Shown here in pieces: positions 35,240-43,632 of a stretch of DNA of 64,000 nt. The translations under genes were made by a program, and so were the position numbers. The stretch is taken from NCBI RefSeq assembly GCF_049341065.1, contig NZ_JBMPIX010000009.1, positions 124,001 through 188,000 on the forward strand, read 5' to 3'. How positions within the stretch are numbered: position 1 is the stretch's first letter; the number at the start of each line of letters is the position of its first letter. Under the pieces are notes generated by a model that saw only the letters and a program-made list of their open reading frames with translations, was not told the DNA's origin and ran no database searches. This stretch comes from Pacificoceanicola sp049341065. Lineage in GTDB: Bacteria; Pseudomonadota; Alphaproteobacteria; Rhodobacterales; Rhodobacteraceae.

Positions 35240-36415
35240 TCAGAGGCGCGCCAAAAGCGCTGCCGTGGGCCAGGCATCGGCAGGCAGGCCCAGTTCCTTT
35301 TGCACCTCGCGAACCGCGTTGCGGGTGCCCGAGCCGAGAATGCCGTCAATCTCGCCCACATCAAAGCCGCGTACGGTCAGCTTTCGTTGCAGTTGCTTCA
35401 TCTGTTCGCCCGCCAGACCCGGTTCGGGATTGCCGGCGTCATAGACCGGCGCACCTTCAAGGCGCGTGGCGAAATAGCCTGCGGTCAGGACGTAGGTAAA
35501 GCTCTGGTTCCACTCAAAGTAGACGCGGAAGTTGGGATAGGCGATAAACTTTGGCCCATTGCGCCCCTGCGGCAGGATGATCGAGGCAGGCAGACGCCCG
35601 TCGTCCAACTGGCCGTCCCGGGCTCGCACGCCAAGTTGTTCCCATTCGGCCACCGTTTTTTGGGTCTGCAATCCAGTCTGATACCAGTCGAAATCCTCAG
35701 GCAGGCGAATTTCCTGCAACCATGGTTCACCATGGCGCCATCCGAGGTGCGACAGCATCTTGGCCCCGGACATAAGCGCATCGGGCGCCGAGGTTTTCAG
35801 CATGACATGCCCGTCGCCGTCACCGTCGACACCGTTTTCAAGGATATCCTTGGGCAGCATCTGCACCATGCCGATTTCCCCGGCCCAGGCGCCGGTGGTG
35901 GTGGCCGGGTCAAAATCGCCGTGTTCATAAAGCGAAAGCGCGGCAAAAATCTGCGGACGAAAAATCTCGGGGCGGCGGCAATCGTGCGCCAGGGTGACGA
36001 GCGCGTTCAAAGTGTTGAAATCGCCCTGAAACGCGCCGTAATCCGTTTCAAAGGCCCAAAAAGCCAACAACACGCCGCGTGCGATACCATATTCCCGCTC
36101 GATCCGGTCAAAGACGGCGTCATAGCGCTCGGACATTTGCCGCCCTTTATCAAGACGGTTCTGGCTGATCAGCTTGCGCGAAAAGGTGATAAAGGGATCC
36201 TGAAAGATGCCTTGCCGCCCATCTGCCTTGAGCACATCCTGCGCTTGCCGCGCCGAGCCAAGAAACTGCCGCGCGGTCGATTCGCCATGCCCCTGCGCAA
36301 CGGCCTCTTGAACCAAGCCATTGACAAAGCCCGAGAAACTTCCGCCACAGGGCACCTCTTGCGCCTGCACGGCGCCTGCCGCGGCCATCGCCGAGACCAA
36401 GCTGATTACCCGCAT
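35240..36415 (-). CDS. Lytic murein transglycosylase (MltB type) with peptidoglycan-binding domain
   Basis: A 391-residue secreted enzyme that cleaves the peptidoglycan glycan strand with 1,6-anhydro product formation. It has a signal peptide (MRVISLVSAMAAAGAVQA), the catalytic Glu in LLAFWAFETDYGAFQGDF near 112-129, GEIGMVQMLPKDIL, and a C-terminal peptidoglycan-binding domain (about 325-390, QLQRKLTVRGFDVGEIDG). The start at 36415 has GGATCGGAGGTAAC immediately before it. It is divergent from a receiver-like gene. Confidence 0.92.
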   Translation of the reverse strand: MRVISLVSAMAAAGAVQAQEVPCGGSFSGFVNGLVQEAVAQGHGESTARQFLGSARQAQDVLKADGRQGIFQDPFITFSRKLISQNRLDKGRQMSERYDAVFDRIEREYGIARGVLLAFWAFETDYGAFQGDFNTLNALVTLAHDCRRPEIFRPQIFAALSLYEHGDFDPATTTGAWAGEIGMVQMLPKDILENGVDGDGDGHVMLKTSAPDALMSGAKMLSHLGWRHGEPWLQEIRLPEDFDWYQTGLQTQKTVAEWEQLGVRARDGQLDDGRLPASIILPQGRNGPKFIAYPNFRVYFEWNQSFTYVLTAGYFATRLEGAPVYDAGNPEPGLAGEQMKQLQRKLTVRGFDVGEIDGILGSGTRNAVREVQKELGLPADAWPTAALLARL

Positions 36416-36452
36416 GTTACCTCCGATCCTTATGTTCGCGCTCACAGTAGCA

Positions 36453-36466
36453 GCCGCATATGCGGC
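36453..36466. promoter_or_regulatory. 14-bp perfect palindrome in the divergent mltB-type/receiver region
   Basis: GCCGCATATGCGGC is a perfect palindrome located 38 bp before the transglycosylase start and 157 bp before the receiver gene start. It is the right size for a dimeric repressor site; no known regulator is assigned. Confidence 0.4.
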
Positions 36467-36623
36467 GACAAGCTGGACATTAAGCGAAACCTCGCCCATG
36501 TTCACATTTCGTTCACGCACGTTACTGTTTCGTTAATTGTTTCTTCAGAGTTTTGATCACATGCTGACGCCACGCGAAACCAAGACTTTTTTAGAAGGCC
36601 TTGGGAAACAGGGGAGATTGAAG

Positions 36624-36986
36624 ATGGTGCTGATTGTTGAAAGCAATCCAGCCCTTGCCTCGCTTTGGAAACGACATCTCGAGCGTATGGGTTGCCAGGT
36701 TCGGGTCGCCGAAGACGAAGATCGCGCTCTTGGACTACTGCGCGAAGTTGAATTTAGCGTTATTATTCTTGATCTTGTATTGGAAAAGGGCAGCGCGCTG
36801 TCGGTATCGGACTTTGCCAACTATCGCCAGCCCGAGGCTCGGGTGATCATCGTTACCAACACGAGCTTTTTCTCGGACGGGTCGATTTTCAGGCACTGCG
36901 CCAATGCCTGTGCCTTTGTGACCAGCGCGACGGCGCCGGATGACCTTGCCGCGATGGTCGAACATTACTCGGCGATGCGCGCCTAG
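36624..36986 (+). CDS. Single-domain receiver-like protein with incomplete active site
   Basis: A 120-residue CheY-like domain: VLIVESNP at 2-9, phospho-acceptor candidate Asp50 in VIILDLVL, and VTNTS at 77-81. One acidic residue (Glu6) replaces the usual acidic pair, and the conserved Lys before the final loop is absent (CAFVTSATAP), so phosphorylation may not be canonical. The start at 36624 follows GGGGAG; in-frame upstream starts exist at 36561. Codon use is AT-richer than that of the neighbours. The stop overlaps the convergent gene by 4 bp. Confidence 0.75.
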   Translation: MVLIVESNPALASLWKRHLERMGCQVRVAEDEDRALGLLREVEFSVIILDLVLEKGSALSVSDFANYRQPEARVIIVTNTSFFSDGSIFRHCANACAFVTSATAPDDLAAMVEHYSAMRA

Positions 36987-37972
36987 GCTGCTTTCAAACC
37001 GTCACGCCCATGCGGCGCGCCGAAATCCGGCTCTGGCCCGATCGGAATGATCCGATACGGGTTAATGCTTTCGTGGCTATAGTGATAGTGCCGCACGATA
37101 TGATCAAAATTCACCGTTTCGGCGACGCCCGGCCACTGATACAACTCGCGCAAGTACCCCCAAAGGTTGGGGTAATCGATGATACGCGCGCGGTTGCATT
37201 TGAAATGTCCGTGGTAAACCTTGTCAAAGCGGATCAGCGTGGTGAACAGACGCCAGTCGGCTTCGGTCAAACGCGCGCCCATCAGGTAACGACGCGACGC
37301 AAGCCGTTCTTCCAGCCAGTCCAGCGTGTCGAACAGCGGATGGACGGCGGCATCATAGGCTTCTTGCGTGGTGGCAAAGCCGCTTTTGTAAACGCCGTTG
37401 TTCAAGGTGTCGTAAATGCGGTCGTTCACAGGCCCGATCTCTTGGCGCAACGCCTCGGGCCAGTAGTCATCGCGATTGCCCGTCAGATCGTCGAAGGCCG
37501 AATTCAGCATGCGAATGATCTCGGCGCTTTCGTTTGACACGATCGTCTCACGCTTTTTGTCCCAGAGAACCGGCACGGTGACACGCCCCGTCACCTTGGG
37601 ATCGGCCTTGATGTAGAGATCGCGGAGGAATGCCTGCCCGTACAACCGATCCCCGGTAGCGCCGTGGTCGTCACGCTCAAAGGTCCAGCCATCGTCCAGC
37701 ATGTCCGGATGGACGGCGCTGACCTCGATCATATCTTCCAAGCCCTTGAGCTTCCGGAAGATCAGCGCGCGATGTGCCCAGGGACAGGCATAGCTGACGT
37801 ATAGATGATAACGCCCGGCCTCGGCCTCAAATCCGCCCTCACCCGAAGGACCGGCCGACCCGTCCTTGGTTATCCAGTTGCGGAACGTCGAGGTCGCGCG
37901 TTTGAAGGCCCCGCCTTTGCTGAGGTCTGCAAGTGGCTGTTCATGCCATTCACCGTCAATAAGCTGACCCAT
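36983..37972 (-). CDS. Glutathionyl-hydroquinone reductase-like GST (Xi class, YqjG/ECM4)
   Basis: A 329-residue protein with the Xi-class signature YVSYACPWAHRALIFRKLKGL, where the cysteine in ACPWAH is catalytic, VPVLWDKKRETIVSNESAEIIRML, and the C-terminal segments YLMGARLTEADWRLFTTLIRFD and YPNLWGYLRELYQWPG. Such enzymes reduce glutathionyl-hydroquinones using glutathione. It is complete. It is probably transcribed alone, with 102 bp to the next gene downstream of its start. Confidence 0.92.
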   Translation of the reverse strand: MGQLIDGEWHEQPLADLSKGGAFKRATSTFRNWITKDGSAGPSGEGGFEAEAGRYHLYVSYACPWAHRALIFRKLKGLEDMIEVSAVHPDMLDDGWTFERDDHGATGDRLYGQAFLRDLYIKADPKVTGRVTVPVLWDKKRETIVSNESAEIIRMLNSAFDDLTGNRDDYWPEALRQEIGPVNDRIYDTLNNGVYKSGFATTQEAYDAAVHPLFDTLDWLEERLASRRYLMGARLTEADWRLFTTLIRFDKVYHGHFKCNRARIIDYPNLWGYLRELYQWPGVAETVNFDHIVRHYHYSHESINPYRIIPIGPEPDFGAPHGRDGLKAA

Positions 37973-38074
37973 GTCCTGTCTCCTTTTGCGATTACCTGTT
38001 CAGCTAACGCTTTGGGAGGCAGTTACAAAGGCCGCATGGCGCGCAAGCCTTGCGCAGATCCGCACAGTCCGCGC

Positions 38075-38311
38075 CTATCGGTTCATGAAGCTCTTGAAAA
38101 TCCACAGCAAAAGCATCGCGCCAAGGATCGCTCCGACCAGTCCGGCAAAAAACCCCGTCAGCGCCAGCAGGAACCGCAGGATCAATCCGCCGATCAGCGC
38201 GCCACCGATGCCGACCCCGATGGTTTCAAGCGTGCCAAGCCGCAGGTTCATGAACCGCGTCGCCAGAAAACCGGCCGCGGCCCCGACGATGATAAGCCAG
38301 ATAATTCCCAT
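38075..38311 (-). CDS. GlsB/YeaQ/YmgE-type small membrane protein (first of two)
   Basis: A 78-residue hydrophobic protein with two to three membrane helices. It begins MGIIWLIIVGAAAGFLATRF and has GVGIGGALIGGLILR, matching the transglycosylase-associated/GlsB family of stress-linked membrane proteins. Its role is not known in detail. It lies 12 bp downstream of a second member, suggesting one transcript. Confidence 0.8.
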   Translation of the reverse strand: MGIIWLIIVGAAAGFLATRFMNLRLGTLETIGVGIGGALIGGLILRFLLALTGFFAGLVGAILGAMLLLWIFKSFMNR

Positions 38312-38323
38312 GGATCTAAATCC

Positions 38324-38560
38324 TTATTTCCGCCAATGCGTTGGAACAATAATCAGTGCGCCGATTGATGAAGCGATCGCGTTCAGCCCAGGCGATCCAA
38401 AGCCAAACCCGAACATCAACCGTACGAAATAGGCCAGAAAGGCGCCGCCGATACAGATGATGATGCTCTGCAAGATCCCGTTGTGGGTAAAGTTGGAACG
38501 CTCAGAGGCATAGCCAACAATTCCCGCAATGATCACGGTGCCCATGAGGGTCGGAAACAT
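38324..38560 (-). CDS. Small GlsB/YeaQ-like membrane protein (second of two)
   Basis: A 78-residue membrane protein starting MFPTLMGTVIIAGIVGYASERSN, followed by IIICIGGAFLAYFVRLMFGFG. It resembles the same family as its neighbour but is divergent in sequence. It begins 3 bp after the fmt stop and is probably co-transcribed with the def-fmt run and with the next small gene. Confidence 0.7.
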   Translation of the reverse strand: MFPTLMGTVIIAGIVGYASERSNFTHNGILQSIIICIGGAFLAYFVRLMFGFGFGSPGLNAIASSIGALIIVPTHWRK

Positions 38561-38563
38561 GGT

Positions 38564-39475
38564 TCAGCCTCCCAGCCTTGTGCCTTTGGGAACCGGATGC
38601 CCCCGCAGAAAAGTCTCGCTATCCTGTGCGCCTTTCCCGGCGCGCTGCGCCCGCGTAACCTGCACCGCGCCAGAACCGCAGGCAATGGTGAAAGCGTCGT
38701 CCAGCGCCGTGCCCGGGGTGCCCTGCCCTGCCGCAACGCTTGCGCCCAAAAGCTTCAGGCGCGCCTCGCCGTGCAGTGTCCAAGCCCCCGGGAAGGGCGA
38801 CAGCCCGCGGATCTGGCGGCTGACCTGGTCGGCGGGGCGTGTCCAGTCGACTGCCGCCTCTGACTTGTCGATCTTGGCGGCATAGGTCACGCCTTCTTCG
38901 GGCTGCACCTCTGGCTCCAACGCGTCCAGCCGCGCCAGAGCCTGCACAATCAACCCCGCCCCCAAGGCGCTCAGCCGGTCATGCAAGGCGCCTGTCGTCT
39001 CTTCCTCGCCAATCATGATGGCTTCGCGCAGCAGGACAGGCCCGGTATCCAACCCGGCCTCCATCAGCATGATGCAGACGCCGGTTTCAGCATCTCCGGC
39101 CATGATCGCCCGATGAATCGGTGCCGCCCCGCGCCAGCGCGGCAACAAGGATGCGTGAATATTCAGGCACCCGCGCGCAGGCGCTTCCAGAACGGCCTTT
39201 GGCAGGATCAGGCCATAGGCCACCACAACCGCGACATCGGCGCCAAGCGCGGCAAACTCGTCCTGCGCAACCTTGTCTTTCAACGACACAGGGTGGCGCA
39301 CCGGCAGGCCCAACACTTCGGCCCGCGCCTGAACAGCTGTCGGCCGATCTTTTTTTCCCCGACCAGCAGGGCGCGGCGGCTGGCAATAGACGCAGGCCAC
39401 GTCGTGCCCTGCGTCGATCAGCGCGTCCAGAACCGGCACCGAAAACTCGGGGCTACCCATGAATACAACCCGCAT
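38564..39475 (-). CDS. fmt: Methionyl-tRNA formyltransferase
   Basis: A 303-residue enzyme that formylates Met-tRNA(fMet) with 10-formyl-THF. It has FMGSPEFSVPVLDAL at 5-19, QPPRPAGRGKK, and the catalytic region LNIHASLLPRWRGAAPIHRAI with downstream METGVCIMLMEAGLDTGPVL-like sequence. The start at 39475 gives the family N-terminus. It is preceded by three def paralogues in the same direction, which together process the formyl group of new proteins. Confidence 0.96.
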   Translation of the reverse strand: MRVVFMGSPEFSVPVLDALIDAGHDVACVYCQPPRPAGRGKKDRPTAVQARAEVLGLPVRHPVSLKDKVAQDEFAALGADVAVVVAYGLILPKAVLEAPARGCLNIHASLLPRWRGAAPIHRAIMAGDAETGVCIMLMEAGLDTGPVLLREAIMIGEEETTGALHDRLSALGAGLIVQALARLDALEPEVQPEEGVTYAAKIDKSEAAVDWTRPADQVSRQIRGLSPFPGAWTLHGEARLKLLGASVAAGQGTPGTALDDAFTIACGSGAVQVTRAQRAGKGAQDSETFLRGHPVPKGTRLGG

Positions 39476-39491
39476 CTTCACCGATCCCCTG

Positions 39492-39513
39492 TCTTCATGT
39501 TGTTTCAATTGCC
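39492..39513 (-). repeat. Diverged copy of the AAGATGAAG intergenic motif before fmt
   Basis: On the minus strand, GGCAATTGAAACAACATGAAGA resembles the 59445-59467 element (GGTATTTGAAACAAGATGAAG). It lies between the third def paralogue and fmt. Confidence 0.35.
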
Positions 39514-39558
39514 TTGGCGCTTGGGGTTTGCCCCCAACGCCTTCGGACACCTAACTGG

Positions 39559-40056
39559 CTACCGCTGAAATTTCCGCGACTTTTTCACCAGCATATCGCG
39601 CTTCATCTTGCTTAGATGGTCGACGTAGAGCTTGCCGTCCAGATGATCGATCTGATGCTGCACCGAGGTGGCCCAGAGCCCGACAAAATCGCGCTCTACA
39701 CTCTCGCCAGTCTCGTCCATGAACCGCACCGTGACAGCCCGAGGCCGCTTGATCACCGCCGAGACACCGGGCAGATTTGGGCTTGCTTCTTCGTGTTCGC
39801 GCAACTGCACCGAGGCATGCAGCACCTCCGGGTTCGCCATGCGCACGGCCTGTCCCCGCTCTTGCGAAGCATCCACCACCGCAAGCCGCAGCCCGACGCC
39901 AATTTGGGGCGCGCCAAGTCCGACGCCGGGCATCGCTTCCATCGTATCGATCATGTCCTGCCAGATCTCGCGGATCTCATCGGTGATCGCGTCCACTGGC
40001 ATGGCAGGTCTGTGCAACCGTTTGTCCGAATAAGGAATGCAGGTTCGTACCACCAT
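39559..40056 (-). CDS. Degenerate peptide deformylase paralogue, probably inactive
   Basis: A 165-residue protein with the peptide deformylase fold but altered catalytic motifs. Motif I reads GVGLGAPQ (44-51, not GxGLAAPQ). Motif II reads EASPN (90-94, with Ser92 in the place of the metal-ligand Cys). Motif III reads HQIDH (134-138, with Gln135 in the place of the catalytic Glu). These losses should abolish hydrolysis. The ATG at 40056 overlaps the previous stop by 1 bp. The intact frame and length suggest selection for some other role, such as formyl-Met or ribosome binding. Confidence 0.88.
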   Translation of the reverse strand: MVVRTCIPYSDKRLHRPAMPVDAITDEIREIWQDMIDTMEAMPGVGLGAPQIGVGLRLAVVDASQERGQAVRMANPEVLHASVQLREHEEASPNLPGVSAVIKRPRAVTVRFMDETGESVERDFVGLWATSVQHQIDHLDGKLYVDHLSKMKRDMLVKKSRKFQR

Positions 40057-40550
40057 CACAGCGCCTCGTATTCGACCAGGATCGCGGCCCGCGCCTCGGG
40101 GCTCAACCTGTCGAAATGCATTAGCCCGTCGAGATGATCCAGTTCGTGCTGCGCGATGATCGCAGCCGCACCCGTCAGCGACATCGTGCACAAGGTTCCG
40201 GTCAGGTCAGTGTATTCCAAGGTGATCTCGGCGTGCCGCGCCACCTGCGCTTCGACGCCGGGCATCGACAGGCAGCCTTCGCCGCCCGTCACACGGTCAT
40301 CTGTTGCCTTGGTGATGCGCGGATTCAGGCAGGCAAGAGGCGTCATGTCCCCTTCCTTCCATCCGGCATCCATCACGAACAGGCGCGCCATCACGCCAAC
40401 CTGCGGCGCTGCGAGACCGCGGCCCGGGGCGGTGTACATGGTTTCGAACATGTCGGTGACCAGGGTCTCGATCTCGGCCACATCCTGAACCGGCGCGCAG
40501 GTTTGGCTCAGCCGCGCGTCCGGCCATTTCAGAATCGCCAGAACGCTCAC
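40056..40550 (-). CDS. def: Peptide deformylase (second paralogue)
   Basis: A 164-residue deformylase with all motifs: GRGLAAPQ (43-50), EGCLSMPG with Cys93, and HELDH (135-139) with Glu136. It removes the formyl group from N-terminal methionine. The start is a GTG at 40550 that overlaps the first def gene's stop by 4 bp. Motif I has Arg where Ile is more common. It is shorter at the C-terminus than def1. Confidence 0.9.
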   Translation of the reverse strand: MSVLAILKWPDARLSQTCAPVQDVAEIETLVTDMFETMYTAPGRGLAAPQVGVMARLFVMDAGWKEGDMTPLACLNPRITKATDDRVTGGEGCLSMPGVEAQVARHAEITLEYTDLTGTLCTMSLTGAAAIIAQHELDHLDGLMHFDRLSPEARAAILVEYEAL

Positions 40551-41065
40551 GTCCGCGCCATCTCGCGCTTGAGCTTTTGCATCTTGCGGGTGATCATCTG
40601 ACGACGAAGCGGTTTGAGATAGTCGATGAACAGCTTGCCATCCAGATGGTCGATCTCGTGCTGCACGCAGGTCGCCCAAAGGCCGCCGAAGGCTTCTTTG
40701 CGCAGATTGCCGTCGCGATCCAGCCATTCAACTTCGACCTCGGAGGGGCGTTCCACGTCCGCGTATTGATCCGGGATCGACAGGCAGCCTTCCTCGTAGA
40801 CATTCTTTTCATCTGACGAGGCAAGGATTTTGGGGTTGAACATCACCAAGGGGCGCGGCGTCTCATTCTCGCCCTTGACGCAGTCGAGCACGATCAGACG
40901 GTCAAGCACACCGATCTGCGGCGCGGCAAGGCCAATGCCCGGCGCGGCATACATGGTTTCCAGCATGTCATCTGCCAGCTTGCGCAGGTCGTCCGAAATA
41001 TCGACTACCGGCGCGCAAAGCTTCTTCAGACGCGGATCGGGATGGATAAGAATAGGCCGTTTCAT
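40547..41065 (-). CDS. def: Peptide deformylase (first, canonical)
   Basis: A 172-residue canonical peptide deformylase: GIGLAAPQIG at 43-52, EEGCLSIP with Cys94, and HEIDHLDG with Glu137. It is the best match to the essential housekeeping enzyme. The C-terminal basic tail (MQKLKREMART) is typical. It starts the def-def-def-fmt run. A promoter could not be placed in the 238-bp region upstream. Confidence 0.95.
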   Translation of the reverse strand: MKRPILIHPDPRLKKLCAPVVDISDDLRKLADDMLETMYAAPGIGLAAPQIGVLDRLIVLDCVKGENETPRPLVMFNPKILASSDEKNVYEEGCLSIPDQYADVERPSEVEVEWLDRDGNLRKEAFGGLWATCVQHEIDHLDGKLFIDYLKPLRRQMITRKMQKLKREMART

Positions 41066-41303
41066 GCGATTGATTTAGGCGCTTGGTCAAAGAATCGCAA
41101 CTCTGTGAATGATGTGACCCAACGCACCTTTATTGGCCGCTTTTCACCGCCGGAAAAATCCCTGTGCTCGGCCCGGTTCTTGACGGGTCCCCGGCCCATG
41201 CAGCGGGCAACGACGTAGGGGCACCCAAATACTGTGCTTTTCTCTCTTGAACCCCGCGCCGCTTCGTCCGACGAATAGGGCCATCACCAGCAGGAGATCA
41301 CGC

Positions 41304-42479
41304 ATGAGCCGCTTTGACGAAGAGATCAACCGTTTCGGAACCCACTCCTCGAAGTGGGACACGATGGAGGCCATTTACAATGTGCCTGCAGCGGATGGTC
41401 TGGCCATGTGGGTCGCGGATATGGATTTTCGTCCGCCGGCCTGTGTACAAAAAGCCGTCGAGAACATGGCCGATCACGGGCTTTATGGCTATTTCGGGGA
41501 TGACCGCGCCTATCTGGAGTCGATCCAGTGGTGGATGCGCGAACGCCACGGCTGGAGCGTCGAGTCCAAGTGGATTTTCACCACACACGGGTTGGTGAAC
41601 GGAACGGCGATGTGCGTCGATGCCTTTACCGCGCCGGGCGACGGCGTGGTTCTGTTCACTCCGGTCTATCACGCCTTTGCCCGGGTCATCAAAGCCGCCG
41701 GGCGCCAAGTGGTCGAATGCCCGCTTGTGCAGCGCGAAGGCCGTTATGAGATGGATTTTGACGCCTACGACACCTTGATGACGGGAAATGAGCGGATGCT
41801 GGTGCTTTGCTCGCCGCACAATCCCGGTGGGCGGGTCTGGAGCCGGGCCGAACTGAAAGGCGTGGCCGCATTCGCCAAACGGCACGATCTGATTCTTGTC
41901 TCCGACGAGATTCACCACGATCTGATCATGCCGGGCCATACGCATATCCCCATGGCGGTGATCGACGACGATGTGGCTGAGCGCCTGGTGATGATGACGG
42001 CGACCACCAAGACCTTCAACATCGCGGGTGGACATACCGGAAATGTCATCATTCCAGATGACGATCTGCGCGCGCGCTTTGCCACGAGGATGGCGGCGCT
42101 GGGTCTGTCACCGAATGCCTTTGGCTTGCACATGGCGACGGCAGCCTATTCGCCCGAAGGTGCGGCATGGGTCGATGAACTGGTGGTCTATCTGGACGGC
42201 AACCGCCGGCTGCTGGACGAAGCGATTGCCACGATCCCCGGTGTCGCCTCGATGCCGATGGAAGCGACCTATCTGGCATGGGTTGATTTTGCTGGCACCG
42301 GAATGACTCGCGAGGAATTCACCGGACGGGTCGAGCAAGATGCGCATATCGCCGCCAACCACGGACCGACTTTTGGCACAGGCGGCGAGACGTTTCTGCG
42401 GTTCAACTTTGCAACGCCCCGCGCCCGCGTCATCGAAGCCGGCGAGCGGTTGCAACGCGCCTTTGCCGACCTTCAATAA
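41304..42479 (+). CDS. MalY/PatB family PLP-dependent C-S lyase/aminotransferase
   Basis: A 391-residue fold-type I PLP enzyme. Family marks are NRFGTHSSKWD near 8-18, MWVADMDFRPP near 34-44, and SPHNPGGRVWSRAEL near 174-188. VSDEIHHDLI is followed by TATTKTFNIAGGH, whose Lys binds PLP. Such enzymes cleave cystathionine-type C-S bonds; the physiological substrate is unknown. CAGGAGATCACGC precedes the ATG. It stands alone. Confidence 0.88.
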   Translation: MSRFDEEINRFGTHSSKWDTMEAIYNVPAADGLAMWVADMDFRPPACVQKAVENMADHGLYGYFGDDRAYLESIQWWMRERHGWSVESKWIFTTHGLVNGTAMCVDAFTAPGDGVVLFTPVYHAFARVIKAAGRQVVECPLVQREGRYEMDFDAYDTLMTGNERMLVLCSPHNPGGRVWSRAELKGVAAFAKRHDLILVSDEIHHDLIMPGHTHIPMAVIDDDVAERLVMMTATTKTFNIAGGHTGNVIIPDDDLRARFATRMAALGLSPNAFGLHMATAAYSPEGAAWVDELVVYLDGNRRLLDEAIATIPGVASMPMEATYLAWVDFAGTGMTREEFTGRVEQDAHIAANHGPTFGTGGETFLRFNFATPRARVIEAGERLQRAFADLQ

Positions 42480-42547
42480 CGGCTGCGGCGAGGGGCGCGC
42501 GTCCGCCGGGATAAGTGTGACAAGATCGGGGCCTGTCGGCGCTTGGT

Positions 42548-43168
42548 CTATTGCCGCGGCGGCCTTGGCTTGTAGACGGGCAGCCGCCAGCCAAAGGCGA
42601 TGGACCCCGCACGCAGGGCAAAGGTCGTCGCCGCAGCGATGAGCGCGGCAAGGCTTGGGGCCAGAAAGGCGGCGTTGGCGATGGCAAGGGCCGCCGAACC
42701 GGCAAGCGCGCAGGTGACATAGAGTTCGCCCTGTTTCAGCACCAGTGGGACTTCGTTGGCGACCACATCGCGCATCAGCCCGCCGGCGCAGCCCGTAGTG
42801 ATCCCCATGACAAGGATGATCGGGGCCGGATGCCCAAGGTTTTGCGATATCCCGGCGCCCGCTGCCACCGCGACGCCAAGGGCAGCCGCGTCAAGCCAGA
42901 GGATCGCCCGGTAGCGGCTTTCCAACAAATGCGCTGTGAAAAAGACCAGCGCCGCCGCTGTACAAGTCACTGCCAGATAGGCCGGGTCAGCGATCCAGAT
43001 CGGGGTGCGGTCCAGCAGCAAATCGCGCAGGGTGCCGCCGCCAAGTCCCGTGAGGCTGGCAAGAAAGGCAAAGCCCACAATGTCCAACTGCGCCCGCGAG
43101 GCGACCAAAGCGCCGGTCAGAGCAAACACCAGAACCGAGGTGTAGTCGAGCAGGCTGAGCAGGGTCAT
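42548..43168 (-). CDS. TRIC-type cation channel family membrane protein (UPF0126)
   Basis: A 206-residue integral membrane protein with about seven helices. The two repeats each carry the family GG-x-xRD signature: GLGGGTLRDLLLDRTP near 41-56 and GCAGGLMRDVVANEVP near 124-140. The family includes prokaryotic TRIC potassium-permeable channels. It overlaps rnhA by 4 bp and lies downstream of it. Confidence 0.9.
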   Translation of the reverse strand: MTLLSLLDYTSVLVFALTGALVASRAQLDIVGFAFLASLTGLGGGTLRDLLLDRTPIWIADPAYLAVTCTAAALVFFTAHLLESRYRAILWLDAAALGVAVAAGAGISQNLGHPAPIILVMGITTGCAGGLMRDVVANEVPLVLKQGELYVTCALAGSAALAIANAAFLAPSLAALIAAATTFALRAGSIAFGWRLPVYKPRPPRQ

Positions 43169-43632
43169 GCCCCGGCTTTGCCCGGTTTGAACGGTTCCAT
43201 TCCGGCGCGGGCAAGTTCATCCGCACGTTCGTTTTCCGGATGGCCCGCGTGGCCCTTGACCCATTCCCATGTCACTTGATGACGCGCCTGCGCTTCGTCC
43301 AGCCTCTGCCAAAGTTCGACGTTCTTGACCGGCTTTTTGTTCGAGGTCTTCCAGCCATTGCGTTTCCAGCCGTGAATCCAGCCGGTCACACCGTTTTTGA
43401 CATAGGCACTGTCAGTCACCACTGTGATCACCGAAGGGCGCGAGAGGCTTTCCAGCGCGTGGATCGACGCCAAAAGCTCCATCCGGTTGTTGGTGGTCAG
43501 GGCCTCTCCGCCCTTCAATTCGCGCTCTTTGACAATTTTGTCGCCATCCATGGCGCGCAGCAGAGCGCCCCAGCCGCCCGGGCCGGGATTTCCAGAGCAC
43601 GCTCCGTCGGTATATGCAAAAAGCTCAGCCAT
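43165..43632 (-). CDS. rnhA: Ribonuclease HI
   Basis: A 155-residue enzyme that cuts RNA in RNA-DNA hybrids. The active-site acids are visible in YTDGACSGNPGPGGWG, TNNRMELLA, VVTDSAYVKNG and ENERADELA, and KGHAGHPENE holds the conserved His. The start at 43632 overlaps the preceding methyltransferase gene by 8 bp; an in-frame ATG at 43671 is farther into that gene and less likely. Confidence 0.95.
   Translation of the reverse strand: MAELFAYTDGACSGNPGPGGWGALLRAMDGDKIVKERELKGGEALTTNNRMELLASIHALESLSRPSVITVVTDSAYVKNGVTGWIHGWKRNGWKTSNKKPVKNVELWQRLDEAQARHQVTWEWVKGHAGHPENERADELARAGMEPFKPGKAGA

Noticed and set aside
41066..41110. TTGCGA-N17-TAAATC as a promoter for the def operon on the minus strand
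   Set aside because: The match to consensus is weak and the resulting leader would be too short for a ribosome-binding site.
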